From the NCBI GenBank assembly GCA_002796135.1, contig PCWB01000006.1, positions 1 through 39,916 of the forward strand: a stretch of DNA of 39,916 nt. The letters are read 5' to 3'. How positions within the stretch are numbered: the first letter of the stretch is position 1; every line of letters starts with the position of its first letter. Below are positions 1 to 7,334 of the stretch, piece by piece. The translations under genes and the position numbers were made by a program. The DNA is from Candidatus Omnitrophica bacterium CG11_big_fil_rev_8_21_14_0_20_41_12. GTDB lineage: Bacteria; Omnitrophota; Gorgyraeia; Gygaellales; Profunditerraquicolaceae. A model generated the notes under the pieces. The model searched no databases. It worked only from the letters and a program-made list of their open reading frames with translations, and had not been told where the DNA came from.

Positions 1-465
1 GTGCGTTATGTTGCGGATTTTGTAATGGATACCTCGACTAAAAATGTTTTCAGCAGGTCGGCTGAACCGAATAACCCTGCTTTACAGGTTGAATTAAAAG
101 ATCCCAAAGGCAAGGTTAAAAGCGCCTGGTTATTTGCGCGTTTTCCGGATATGCACCAGGAAATAAGCGCGGATCTTCAGATCAAGTATAATTGGGCGCC
201 GCGCCGGCCAAAAGATTTCATCAGCAAGGTCACTATTTTAAAAGACGGTAAAGAAATATTAAGCCGGGATATTCAGGTAAATGAGCCGCTTAATTTTGCC
301 GGCTATAACTTCTTCCAGTCCAGTTATGATACTCAGGACCTTAGTTGGAGCGGGCTGCAGATAGTTAAGGATCCGGGAGTACCGCTGATCTATGCGGGGT
401 TTATCCTGCTGATTGTTGGTTTAGTGATGATATTTTATGTCGGCCCTTTAATGGAGAATAAATAA
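1..465 (+). CDS. resB: ResB-like cytochrome c biogenesis protein, C-terminal part (cut by window start)
   Basis: Only the last 154 residues are visible; the reading frame is open to base 1, so the GTG there is probably internal. The segment is a periplasmic-type beta-rich stretch (motifs such as NEPLNFAGYNFFQSSYD and a VKDPGVPLIYAG turn) followed by one membrane helix at about residues 128-148 and a short cytoplasmic tail. That is the C-terminal layout of ResB/Ccs1, which works with CcsA in System II cytochrome c maturation to deliver and attach heme outside the cytoplasmic membrane. The ccsA gene begins directly after the stop codon, which supports the assignment. The N-terminal half, with the other membrane helices, lies outside the window. 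Confidence 0.85.
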   Translation: MRYVADFVMDTSTKNVFSRSAEPNNPALQVELKDPKGKVKSAWLFARFPDMHQEISADLQIKYNWAPRRPKDFISKVTILKDGKEILSRDIQVNEPLNFAGYNFFQSSYDTQDLSWSGLQIVKDPGVPLIYAGFILLIVGLVMIFYVGPLMENK

Positions 466-1239
466 ATGTCTTCCACGTATCTTAATCTTAGTTTCGGAGC
501 GTATTTTCTGGCTATGGTTTTTTATGCGGGAAATCTGTTTTTTAAAAATAAGATTCTGCCTTTAGCGGCAAGATTTTTTATTGCCTGCAGTATTTTTGGC
601 CTTTCTATCTATGTGGGGCTGCGTTGGCAGATTGCCCTGCGTCCGCCGTTAAGCAATATGTTTGAGTCATTGGTTGTGTTTGCCTGGGCGATCGCTATTT
701 TTCTTATTTTTGTCGATCTAAAATATAAAATTAAAGTGATCAACGCCTTAACGGCATTGCTGGGTTTATTGGCATTAGGATATGCTTCGTTGCTGGATAA
801 AGAGATTGCTCCGCTTATGCCTGCCTTAAGAAGCAATTGGCTGACCCTGCACGTCTTGACCTGCTTTATCGGATACGCGGCTTTAACCGTTGCTTTTGTT
901 TCCAGCCTGATTACGCTATTTAAAAAAGGACAGGATCATAATTTAGATGAGATGAGTCATAAAATCATTGCCTTTGGTTTTTTGTTTTTAACTTTAGGTA
1001 TTATCAGCGGATCAGTTTGGGCAAATTCCGCCTGGGGTTCCTATTGGGGCTGGGACCCTAAGGAAACCTGGTCATTGATTACCTGGGTTATTTATGCCAT
1101 TTACCTGCATGCCCGCTTAAAGCGGGGATGGAAAGGGAAAAAGGCAGCCTGGCTATCGGTTATCGGGTTTATGGCGATGATCTTTACTTATTTCGGAGTA
1201 AGTTTTTTATTGTCGGGCTTGCATAGCTATACCCAGTAA
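466..1239 (+). CDS. ccsA: Cytochrome c biogenesis protein CcsA/ResC
   Basis: This 257-residue polytopic membrane protein carries the tryptophan-rich heme-handling signature WGWDPKE at residues 194-200, followed by ETWSLITW, and several hydrophobic helices. Histidines before and after the motif (for example in the LTLHVLTC segment) fit the axial heme ligands of the CcsA/CcmC family. With ResB it forms the System II synthase that exports heme and joins it to CxxCH motifs of c-type cytochromes. It starts immediately after the resB stop codon, so the two are co-transcribed. Its length is near that of short CcsA proteins. The presence of this pair implies that the organism makes c-type cytochromes, although none is encoded here. 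Confidence 0.92.
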   Translation: MSSTYLNLSFGAYFLAMVFYAGNLFFKNKILPLAARFFIACSIFGLSIYVGLRWQIALRPPLSNMFESLVVFAWAIAIFLIFVDLKYKIKVINALTALLGLLALGYASLLDKEIAPLMPALRSNWLTLHVLTCFIGYAALTVAFVSSLITLFKKGQDHNLDEMSHKIIAFGFLFLTLGIISGSVWANSAWGSYWGWDPKETWSLITWVIYAIYLHARLKRGWKGKKAAWLSVIGFMAMIFTYFGVSFLLSGLHSYTQ

Positions 1240-1269
1240 TATTTTACAAATTTTTTATTTATTTTTGTG

Positions 1270-1298
1270 TTGTTTTACACACTCCCCCTTGTTATAAT
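1270..1298 (+). promoter_or_regulatory. Putative sigma70-type promoter of the hydrogenase operon
   Basis: A TTGTTT element (1270-1275) lies 17 bases upstream of a perfect TATAAT (1293-1298). Transcription would begin near 1305, about 19 bases before the HypA-like start codon. The 84-base gap after ccsA has no terminator-like hairpin, so readthrough from ccsA is also possible. Confidence 0.5.
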
Positions 1299-1323
1299 TA
1301 AATGAATCTTTATTCGTTTATCC

Positions 1324-1587
1324 ATGCATGATATCCATATTTTAAAAAATATTTTTAAATATCTTCAGGAACAGGAAGATCAAGCTTGCCGTAAGCTCAA
1401 AAAAGTACATTTTTCTATTTCTGAATTCGGCAACTTTAATCAAGAGCATTTCCTGGAGCATTATAGACATGCGGTAAGGGCAACAAGGTTTCAGGGCTTA
1501 GAGATTGCAGTTAAGACCATACCTTTTGGCCCGGAGCTGGAGATTACCGGATTAGAGTTTGCAGGCCAAACCAGTAAAGAAGAATGA
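1324..1587 (+). CDS. HypA-like protein lacking the zinc-binding domain
   Basis: The 87-residue product starts MHDIHILKNI and continues with a helix-strand pattern (KKVHFSISEFGNF) like the nickel-binding domain of HypA, where the N-terminal Met-His pair binds nickel for insertion into [NiFe] hydrogenase. Normal HypA proteins are about 115 residues and have a zinc ribbon with two CxxC pairs. This one has a single cysteine and no CxxC, so that domain is absent rather than damaged. It is the first gene of the hydrogenase operon, and its stop overlaps the next start as ATGA. No Shine-Dalgarno sequence is seen upstream; the start was chosen because it gives the diagnostic His2. The assignment rests on the N-terminal motif, size, predicted fold pattern and context, so it is moderately secure. 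Confidence 0.65.
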   Translation: MHDIHILKNIFKYLQEQEDQACRKLKKVHFSISEFGNFNQEHFLEHYRHAVRATRFQGLEIAVKTIPFGPELEITGLEFAGQTSKEE

Positions 1588-2618
1588 AATACGCAATCTT
1601 AAAAAAATCAGATCTTAATCATTGGCTCAAGCATTTAAAAGATAGGGCCAAGCTTTATGCGGTGCGCAAAAAGGAGAACCTTTTTGTTTTCCGTCCGGTA
1701 AAAGAGGTGCAGGATGTCTGCCTTGATTATATACCTACGATCTTACCGCCTAAGAAATATTATTTTCCGCAAAAAGAAAAATTGATCAAATTCAGTGTTC
1801 AGCCGTTTAAAACAGCCAAGGCGATTGATAAGTTTGAAGATTTTATTCTCTTCGGAGTCCATACCTGTGATATTGCCGGTATGCAGTGTATGGATGTGGT
1901 TTTTAGAGAGGTTCCCGAGGATCCCAATTATCTTAACCGCAAAGATAAGATGACCATTATCGGCATAGAATGTTTAAAATACTGTGATCAATATGCGAAT
2001 TGTACTTCGATGGGAAATCACGTTCCCCGCGGAGGTTATGATCTGATGATGGTGGATCTTGGTGATAAATTAATTATTCATATTAATTCCGAAAAAGGGG
2101 AAAAGCTGGTTACCGGATTGGATTATATTAAAGAGGCTACCCAGGGCCAAATGGATTTGCTTGAGAGCACCCGGGAAGAAAAAAAGAAAATATTTAAAGA
2201 GGAGTTCACCGGCCCGCTTACTAAAGTTTATGATACATTTGATAAGTCCTTTGTTTCTAGTGTCTGGAAGGATGTCGGCAGAAAATGCGTTGCTTGCGGT
2301 AACTGTACTGCAGTGTGTCCGACCTGTTATTGTTTTGATACCCAGGATGAGCTGGATTTATCATTAAATGAGGGGATAAGGTACCGCATTTGGAATTCCT
2401 GCCAGATGGATGACTTTGCCAAGGTTGCCGGAAGAGAGGACTTCCGTAAAGGAAGGGATAACCGCCAGAAACACAGGTATTACCGTAAATTTAAATATCC
2501 GGTTGATAAATTCAACCGTTATTTTTGTACCGGCTGCGGTAGATGCACCCGGGCATGTATGGCTGAAATCAGTTTAGTTGAAACCGTAAATTCCCTGCTT
2601 AGGGAGGAAAAAAAATAG
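1584..2618 (+). CDS. shyB: Group 3b-type [NiFe] hydrogenase (sulfhydrogenase) beta subunit, iron-sulfur protein
   Basis: This 344-residue protein matches the beta subunit of cytosolic sulfhydrogenases (HydB/ShyB) and its relative AsrA. Two ferredoxin-like cysteine sets are visible: C235, C238, C241 and C245 (followed by C248 and C250), and C315, C318, C321 and C325. These would bind two [4Fe-4S] clusters that pass electrons between the flavin subunit and the small subunit. The N-terminal 220 residues hold further conserved cysteines (HTCDIAGMQCMD, ECLKYCDQYANC). The gene overlaps the HypA-like gene by four bases and is followed two bases later by the gamma subunit gene. A GGGAGG ribosome-binding site for that next gene lies inside its 3' end. 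No signal peptide is seen, so it is cytoplasmic. Confidence 0.9.
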   Translation: MKYAILKKSDLNHWLKHLKDRAKLYAVRKKENLFVFRPVKEVQDVCLDYIPTILPPKKYYFPQKEKLIKFSVQPFKTAKAIDKFEDFILFGVHTCDIAGMQCMDVVFREVPEDPNYLNRKDKMTIIGIECLKYCDQYANCTSMGNHVPRGGYDLMMVDLGDKLIIHINSEKGEKLVTGLDYIKEATQGQMDLLESTREEKKKIFKEEFTGPLTKVYDTFDKSFVSSVWKDVGRKCVACGNCTAVCPTCYCFDTQDELDLSLNEGIRYRIWNSCQMDDFAKVAGREDFRKGRDNRQKHRYYRKFKYPVDKFNRYFCTGCGRCTRACMAEISLVETVNSLLREEKK

Positions 2619-2619
2619 A

Positions 2620-3486
2620 ATGTTAGATCGTGAAATACTTTTAGAAAAAATGAGGACTACTCCTTATTTGCCGATGAAGGCTAAAATCATCGAGGCGCAG
2701 ATGGTTACGAGTAAGGAAAAATTCTTCCGTATTCAGCTGGAAAACAAGATTAATTTGGGGCATACTCCGGGACAGTTTGTTATGGTTTCGATCTTCGGCT
2801 TTGAAGAGGCTCCGATCTCAGTATGTTCTTCTCCAAGTGATAAAGGTTATTTTGAACTTACCGTAAGAAGTGTCGGCGTATTTACCGATCGGCTGCATAA
2901 ATTGGAAAAAGGGGACCTGGTCGGTATCCGCGGGCCTTTTGGCAGAGGATTTCCGATTGATAATATGTTCGGTTATGACGTAATGATCGTTGCCGGAGGA
3001 TTAGGTATCGTTCCGCTGCGCTCTTTAATCAGGTATATTATGAGCAATCGTAATGATTTCGGCAATGTGCAGATTTTGCTTGGCTTCAAGAGCTCCAAAG
3101 AGCTTTTGTTTGAAGAGGAAAATAAAGAGTGGATGAAAAGGGCGGAGATTAAATTTAACTGTACCATTGACCGGGCAGACTCGGAATGGAAAGGCAATGT
3201 CGGCCTGATCACGACTCTAATCCCCGGAGTGGATATTAACCCCGCGCGTACCTACGCAGTTGTCGTCGGCCCGCCGATTATGTATAAGTTTGTTATCCGG
3301 GAATTATTAAAGAAAAATATACCCGACCATCAGATTATTGTTTCTCTGGAGAGGCGGATGCGTTGCGGCTTGGGTAAATGCGGGCACTGCCAGGTTGAAG
3401 GGGTTTATGTCTGTCAGTCAGGCCCGGTATTTACTTTTAATGATCTAAGAAAATTTAAAGGAGAGTGCCATGAAAAGGCAGTCTAA
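2620..3486 (+). CDS. shyC: Group 3b-type [NiFe] hydrogenase gamma subunit, FAD/NAD(P)-binding
   Basis: The 288-residue product is a ferredoxin-NADP reductase-family subunit (HydG-gamma/ShyC, related to AsrB). It has an FAD-binding beta barrel with PGQFVMV and a following APISVCSSP segment, and an NAD(P)-binding half with VAGGLGIVPLRSL. It ends in a [2Fe-2S] site formed by C249, C254, C257 and C265. In group 3b enzymes this subunit exchanges electrons with NADP(H) or NAD(H). It should not be confused with the radical SAM maturase HydG encoded further downstream. The gene overlaps the delta subunit gene by 17 bases, which points to coupled translation. Confidence 0.9.
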   Translation: MLDREILLEKMRTTPYLPMKAKIIEAQMVTSKEKFFRIQLENKINLGHTPGQFVMVSIFGFEEAPISVCSSPSDKGYFELTVRSVGVFTDRLHKLEKGDLVGIRGPFGRGFPIDNMFGYDVMIVAGGLGIVPLRSLIRYIMSNRNDFGNVQILLGFKSSKELLFEEENKEWMKRAEIKFNCTIDRADSEWKGNVGLITTLIPGVDINPARTYAVVVGPPIMYKFVIRELLKKNIPDHQIIVSLERRMRCGLGKCGHCQVEGVYVCQSGPVFTFNDLRKFKGECHEKAV

Positions 3487-4234
3487 GCCCAAAGTGGCAT
3501 TTTTTGATTTTACGGATTGCGAAGGCTGCCAGCTGCAGTTTGCCAACATGGGTACAGCTTTACTTGAATTGACTGAGCTTATTGAGATAGTTAATTTCCG
3601 GGAGATTATGTCAGAAGCCGGAGAGGACTATGATATTGCTATTGTTGAAGGCAGTATTACCACTGATAATGATATTGCACGCATCAAAGCTATCAGGGAA
3701 AAGGCCAAAATCTTAGTTGCGCTGGGCGCTTGCGCAGCTACCGGCGGAATAAACGGAATTAAAAACCGCAGTTCTTTAGATTTAGCAAAGCAAAGAGTTT
3801 ATGGCGACAAAGCTGGCCAGATTAATACGATCAAGGTTATGCCGCTTGATGCGGTAGTTAAAGTAGATTACTATATTCTTAATTGTCCGGCTTATATTCC
3901 GGAGATTATCGCGGTTTTAAAAGCAATGCTCTTAGGTAAACCATATCCATTGCCTAACTATCCGGTTTGTGCAGAATGCAAGATGAATGAAAATGTCTGC
4001 CGGTATGAAAAAGACCAGGAATGTATGGGGCCGGTTACCCGCGGCGGATGTAATTCCTGGTGTATTAATAAAGGCAATCGCTGCTACGGCTGCCGCGGAT
4101 TAGTGGATAATCCGGCTGTTGATGCCGCTAAAGATATTTTGCAAAAATACGGTTTAAAAACAGAAGATATCCTCAATAGTTTTACTTTGTACAATGATTC
4201 CCAGGGAGCCAAATATGACCAAGAGTTCAAATAA
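3470..4234 (+). CDS. shyD: Group 3b-type [NiFe] hydrogenase small (delta) subunit
   Basis: This 254-residue protein is the small subunit that carries the electron-transfer clusters next to the active site. The proximal cluster motif DCEGCQLQF (C17 and C20) is intact, followed by EGSITTDND, GACAATGG and NCPAYIPE, the usual order in group 3 and 4 small subunits. The C-terminal quarter is rich in cysteine (CAECKMNENVC and GGCNSWCINKGNRCYGC), providing ligands for the medial and distal clusters. There is no twin-arginine signal, so the enzyme stays in the cytoplasm. The reading frame runs 20 bases into the large subunit gene. Confidence 0.93.
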   Translation: MKRQSKPKVAFFDFTDCEGCQLQFANMGTALLELTELIEIVNFREIMSEAGEDYDIAIVEGSITTDNDIARIKAIREKAKILVALGACAATGGINGIKNRSSLDLAKQRVYGDKAGQINTIKVMPLDAVVKVDYYILNCPAYIPEIIAVLKAMLLGKPYPLPNYPVCAECKMNENVCRYEKDQECMGPVTRGGCNSWCINKGNRCYGCRGLVDNPAVDAAKDILQKYGLKTEDILNSFTLYNDSQGAKYDQEFK

Positions 4235-6026
4235 GATAGATTCGCAAAATTTAAATGTTGATGTGCATTATTTGACCAGGGTCGAAGGCCATGGCAATAT
4301 TGTTGTCGATGTAGCCGCAGGTAAACTTACTAAATGCGAGTTTCAGGTAATTGAATCCCCGCGTTTTTTTGAGTCGATGCTTGTTGGCAGGTCGATCTGG
4401 GAGGCCCAACATATAACCAGCCGGATTTGCGGAATTTGCGCTTGCGGCCATTCTCTGGCCAGCATTAAAGCAGCCGAGGATGCCTTAGGCGTTAGCCCTT
4501 CGGATGAAGTGGTGATGCTCAGAAAACTTCTGTTGCACGCTGAAATGCTGGATAGCCATATTTTACATATTTATGTTCTGGTTGCTCCGGATCTATTAGG
4601 GGTAAAAAGCATCGTGCCCTTAATCAAAACGCACCGGCCGGTAATTGAAATGGCTTTACGCATGAAGCGGATGAGTGATTATGCCGGGGAGGTGCTTGCC
4701 GGCAGGCATATTCATCCGATTAGTTATGTTATCGGTGGGCTTACTCAGCTTCCTTCAAAAGAGAGTTTAGAGAAGCTCCATGGGCTGATGTTGGAATCAC
4801 GCCAAGACGGTGAAGCAACGGTAAAAATAATTAAAACACTAAAATTTCCGCAGTTTGATCGTCCGACGCAATATATGTCGCTTACAAATGATGATGAATA
4901 TGCTATGTATGACGGAGATTTAGTGGTAAACGGAGAAAAGAGCAAGGTGCATGATTACCGCAAGCTTTTTATCGAATCAGTCGTAGATTATTCAAAAGCC
5001 AAGCTATCTAAAATTAACGGCAAATCTTATGCTGTTGGAGCTTTATCGCGTTTTAATAATAATTTTAATAAATTGCACAAAAAAGCTAAGGCCGTAGCAG
5101 CTGAATTAGGGCTAAAATCTCCGTGCCATAATCCTTATCTTAATACCGCGGCCCAGCTTGTGGAGTGGGTGCATTGTCTGGAAGAGTCAATTACGATTCT
5201 GGAGAAGATTCTAAAAAATGGATTAAATAAAGAGAAAATAGTTGTAGCCTCATGGCCGAAAAGAAGCCAAATCGGTAAAATCAAATATGCACCCAATACC
5301 GGAATAGGGTGCGTTGAAGTTCCGCGCGGTTCTTTATTTCATGAATATACAATAGATGATTCTGCTCACCTAACTGCTGCTAATTGCGTAATTCCGACAA
5401 ATCAAAATATGGGTAATTTAGAGGATGATATGCGAAAAATCGTGCCGGAGCTATTAGGTAAAAAGACTCAAGAAGAAATCACCCTTGATCTTGAGATGTT
5501 GGCCCGAGCTTATGATCCCTGCATATCATGCGCTACACATCTGTTGGATGTAAAATTTGTCAATAAAATTGCGGTAATCGGTTTAGGTAACAGTTTAAGG
5601 AGAGACGACGGAATAGGGGTAGTAATTCTGGAATCTCTCCTTAAACATTATAAGCAACCCGGCGTAGATTATCTTAATTTCGGTAGCTGCAGTTTTGACC
5701 TTATCCACCGCCTGCAGGATTACGATCTAGTTTTACTTATCGATGGAATTGCCGCTAATCTAGCGGTTGGAGAATTAAAGATATTTTCTTTGGAGGAGAT
5801 TTCTTTCATAGATAACCAGGAGCCGATCTCATCCCACGAATTAAATCTTAAAGATATCTTTCGATTAGTCCGGCAGCTCAAATTAAAAACTAAGATCTAT
5901 GTGGCCGGCATACAGGTAGGCGATGTTGGTTTTGGTGAATCTCTAAGTGATAGATTAAAAGAAAAATTACAGGATAATATTGCTCAAATCGACAGATTTA
6001 TTCAGAAAAGGAAAGTCCTAGCTTAA
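4215..6026 (+). CDS. shyA: [NiFe] hydrogenase large (alpha) subunit fused to its maturation endopeptidase
   Basis: The first 442 residues form a group 3b-like catalytic subunit. All four active-site cysteines are present: C72 and C75 in RICGICACGH, and C436 and C439 in DPCISCATH. In ordinary enzymes a short tail after that histidine is removed by a separate protease of the HycI/HyaD/HybD family. Here a complete protease follows directly. GLGNSLRRDDGIG (residues 456-468), D510 in LLIDG and H541 in SSHEL match the family's three metal-binding positions. I see no stop or frameshift at the junction (5541-5575). A start at 4194 is possible, but 4215 has AGGGAG seven to twelve bases upstream and lies nearer the usual N-terminus. 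The length of 603 residues equals the sum of the two families. Self-processing is inferred. Confidence 0.93.
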   Translation: MTKSSNKIDSQNLNVDVHYLTRVEGHGNIVVDVAAGKLTKCEFQVIESPRFFESMLVGRSIWEAQHITSRICGICACGHSLASIKAAEDALGVSPSDEVVMLRKLLLHAEMLDSHILHIYVLVAPDLLGVKSIVPLIKTHRPVIEMALRMKRMSDYAGEVLAGRHIHPISYVIGGLTQLPSKESLEKLHGLMLESRQDGEATVKIIKTLKFPQFDRPTQYMSLTNDDEYAMYDGDLVVNGEKSKVHDYRKLFIESVVDYSKAKLSKINGKSYAVGALSRFNNNFNKLHKKAKAVAAELGLKSPCHNPYLNTAAQLVEWVHCLEESITILEKILKNGLNKEKIVVASWPKRSQIGKIKYAPNTGIGCVEVPRGSLFHEYTIDDSAHLTAANCVIPTNQNMGNLEDDMRKIVPELLGKKTQEEITLDLEMLARAYDPCISCATHLLDVKFVNKIAVIGLGNSLRRDDGIGVVILESLLKHYKQPGVDYLNFGSCSFDLIHRLQDYDLVLLIDGIAANLAVGELKIFSLEEISFIDNQEPISSHELNLKDIFRLVRQLKLKTKIYVAGIQVGDVGFGESLSDRLKEKLQDNIAQIDRFIQKRKVLA

Positions 6027-6027
6027 G

Positions 6028-7329
6028 ATGTGTTATGCCATACCGGGAAAAGTTGAAAAAATAGAAGACGGAACGGTTGTCGTAGATTATTTTGGCGAAA
6101 AAAGAAAAGCGCATAATGAGCTGGCTGAAATTAGCGTCGGCGACTACATCTATGCGCAGGGCGGGTTGGTGGTCAATAAAATCTCAAGCGCTGAGGCTCA
6201 AAGCATTCTTGCGGTGTGGAAAGAGACTTTTTTTCAATTGCAGGAAGTGGATTTAAAGCTTTCCCGCTTGAATCTTGGGAATCAAGATGCAGATCAAAAA
6301 CTACTTGAGGTATTAGATAAAGCCAGTCAATCTCAGAAGCTGTCCACCGAAGAGCTTTTGTATCTGCTGGATTTAAAAGATAAGAAGAAGGTCGAGCTAC
6401 TTTTTAAAACCGCTAATTTTCTGCGCCAGAAGTACTTTAAAAATTCCTGCTGTGTACACGGGATAATCGAGATATCCAACTATTGCCGCAGGAGCTGTCA
6501 GTATTGCGGGATAGCATCTTATAATCAAGAGCTAAAGCGCTATCGTATGACTAAGGATGAAATTTTGCAGGCGGCCAAAGAGGCAATTCAGATCCATGGT
6601 TTTAAATCTTTAGTTTTACAGAGCGGCGAAGATTGCGGATATAGTATTGATGAATTAGCCGATATCATTAAACAGATTAAAGAAAAAACCCCCGCGTTAA
6701 TTTTGATTAGTTTCGGAGAGATCGGCATCGAGGGTTTAGAAAAACTCTATCAAGCAGGGGCGCGCGGATTATTGCTGCGTTTTGAGAGCTCCAATCCCGT
6801 ACTTTACAAAAAAATACATCCTGGTATGGATTTAACAAGTAGGCTTGATCATCTGCGTAAGGCCTATGAGATGGGGTATTTAATTCTCACCGGAGGATTA
6901 GTCGGTTTACCCGGACAAAGCAAGGAAGATATTTTAAATGATATATTTTTAAGCAAAGAGCAGCATGCCCAGATGTTTAGTTTCGGGCCTTTTATCCCGC
7001 ATCCGCATACGCCTTTGGCTAAGGAAGATCCTGTAGCGGCCCAGGAGATAATCAAAGTTTTGGCGGTTGCCCGGATTATCGATAATACCCATGCTAAAAT
7101 TCTGGTAACTACGGCACTGGAAACTTTAAATCAGGAGGCGTTAAGGGGCGGGTTGCTTGCCGGGGCAAATTCACTGATGCTTAATGTCACTCCTCTAGAT
7201 TACCGGATGCTTTATTCTATTTATCCTGACCGTGCACATCAGTCTGAAGGTAGCATTGAGCAGATTGAATCCACAGTTGCACTCCTGCGTTCTTTGGGCC
7301 GGGCTCCGACTGATTTGGAGGCGTTTTAA
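6028..7329 (+). CDS. HypC-HydE fusion: [NiFe] maturation chaperone joined to radical SAM [FeFe] maturase
   Basis: Residues 1 to about 75 are a HypC/HupF chaperone. It starts MCYAIPGKV, with the essential Cys2 that binds the iron unit and contacts the hydrogenase precursor. After a helical linker, residues from about 95 to 433 match HydE. The radical SAM motif is C153, C157, C160 in SNYCRRSCQYCGI, followed by LQSGED, a GLVGLPGQS strand and FGPFIPHPHTPL, all typical of HydE. The three cysteines of HydE's optional second cluster are absent, as in many members. HydE acts on the Fe(CO)2(CN) cysteine complex made by HydG during [FeFe] hydrogenase maturation; HypC belongs to the [NiFe] pathway. The gene starts one base after the hydrogenase large subunit stop, and hydG follows five bases later. 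Confidence 0.9.
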   Translation: MCYAIPGKVEKIEDGTVVVDYFGEKRKAHNELAEISVGDYIYAQGGLVVNKISSAEAQSILAVWKETFFQLQEVDLKLSRLNLGNQDADQKLLEVLDKASQSQKLSTEELLYLLDLKDKKKVELLFKTANFLRQKYFKNSCCVHGIIEISNYCRRSCQYCGIASYNQELKRYRMTKDEILQAAKEAIQIHGFKSLVLQSGEDCGYSIDELADIIKQIKEKTPALILISFGEIGIEGLEKLYQAGARGLLLRFESSNPVLYKKIHPGMDLTSRLDHLRKAYEMGYLILTGGLVGLPGQSKEDILNDIFLSKEQHAQMFSFGPFIPHPHTPLAKEDPVAAQEIIKVLAVARIIDNTHAKILVTTALETLNQEALRGGLLAGANSLMLNVTPLDYRMLYSIYPDRAHQSEGSIEQIESTVALLRSLGRAPTDLEAF

Positions 7330-7334
7330 GTTTT

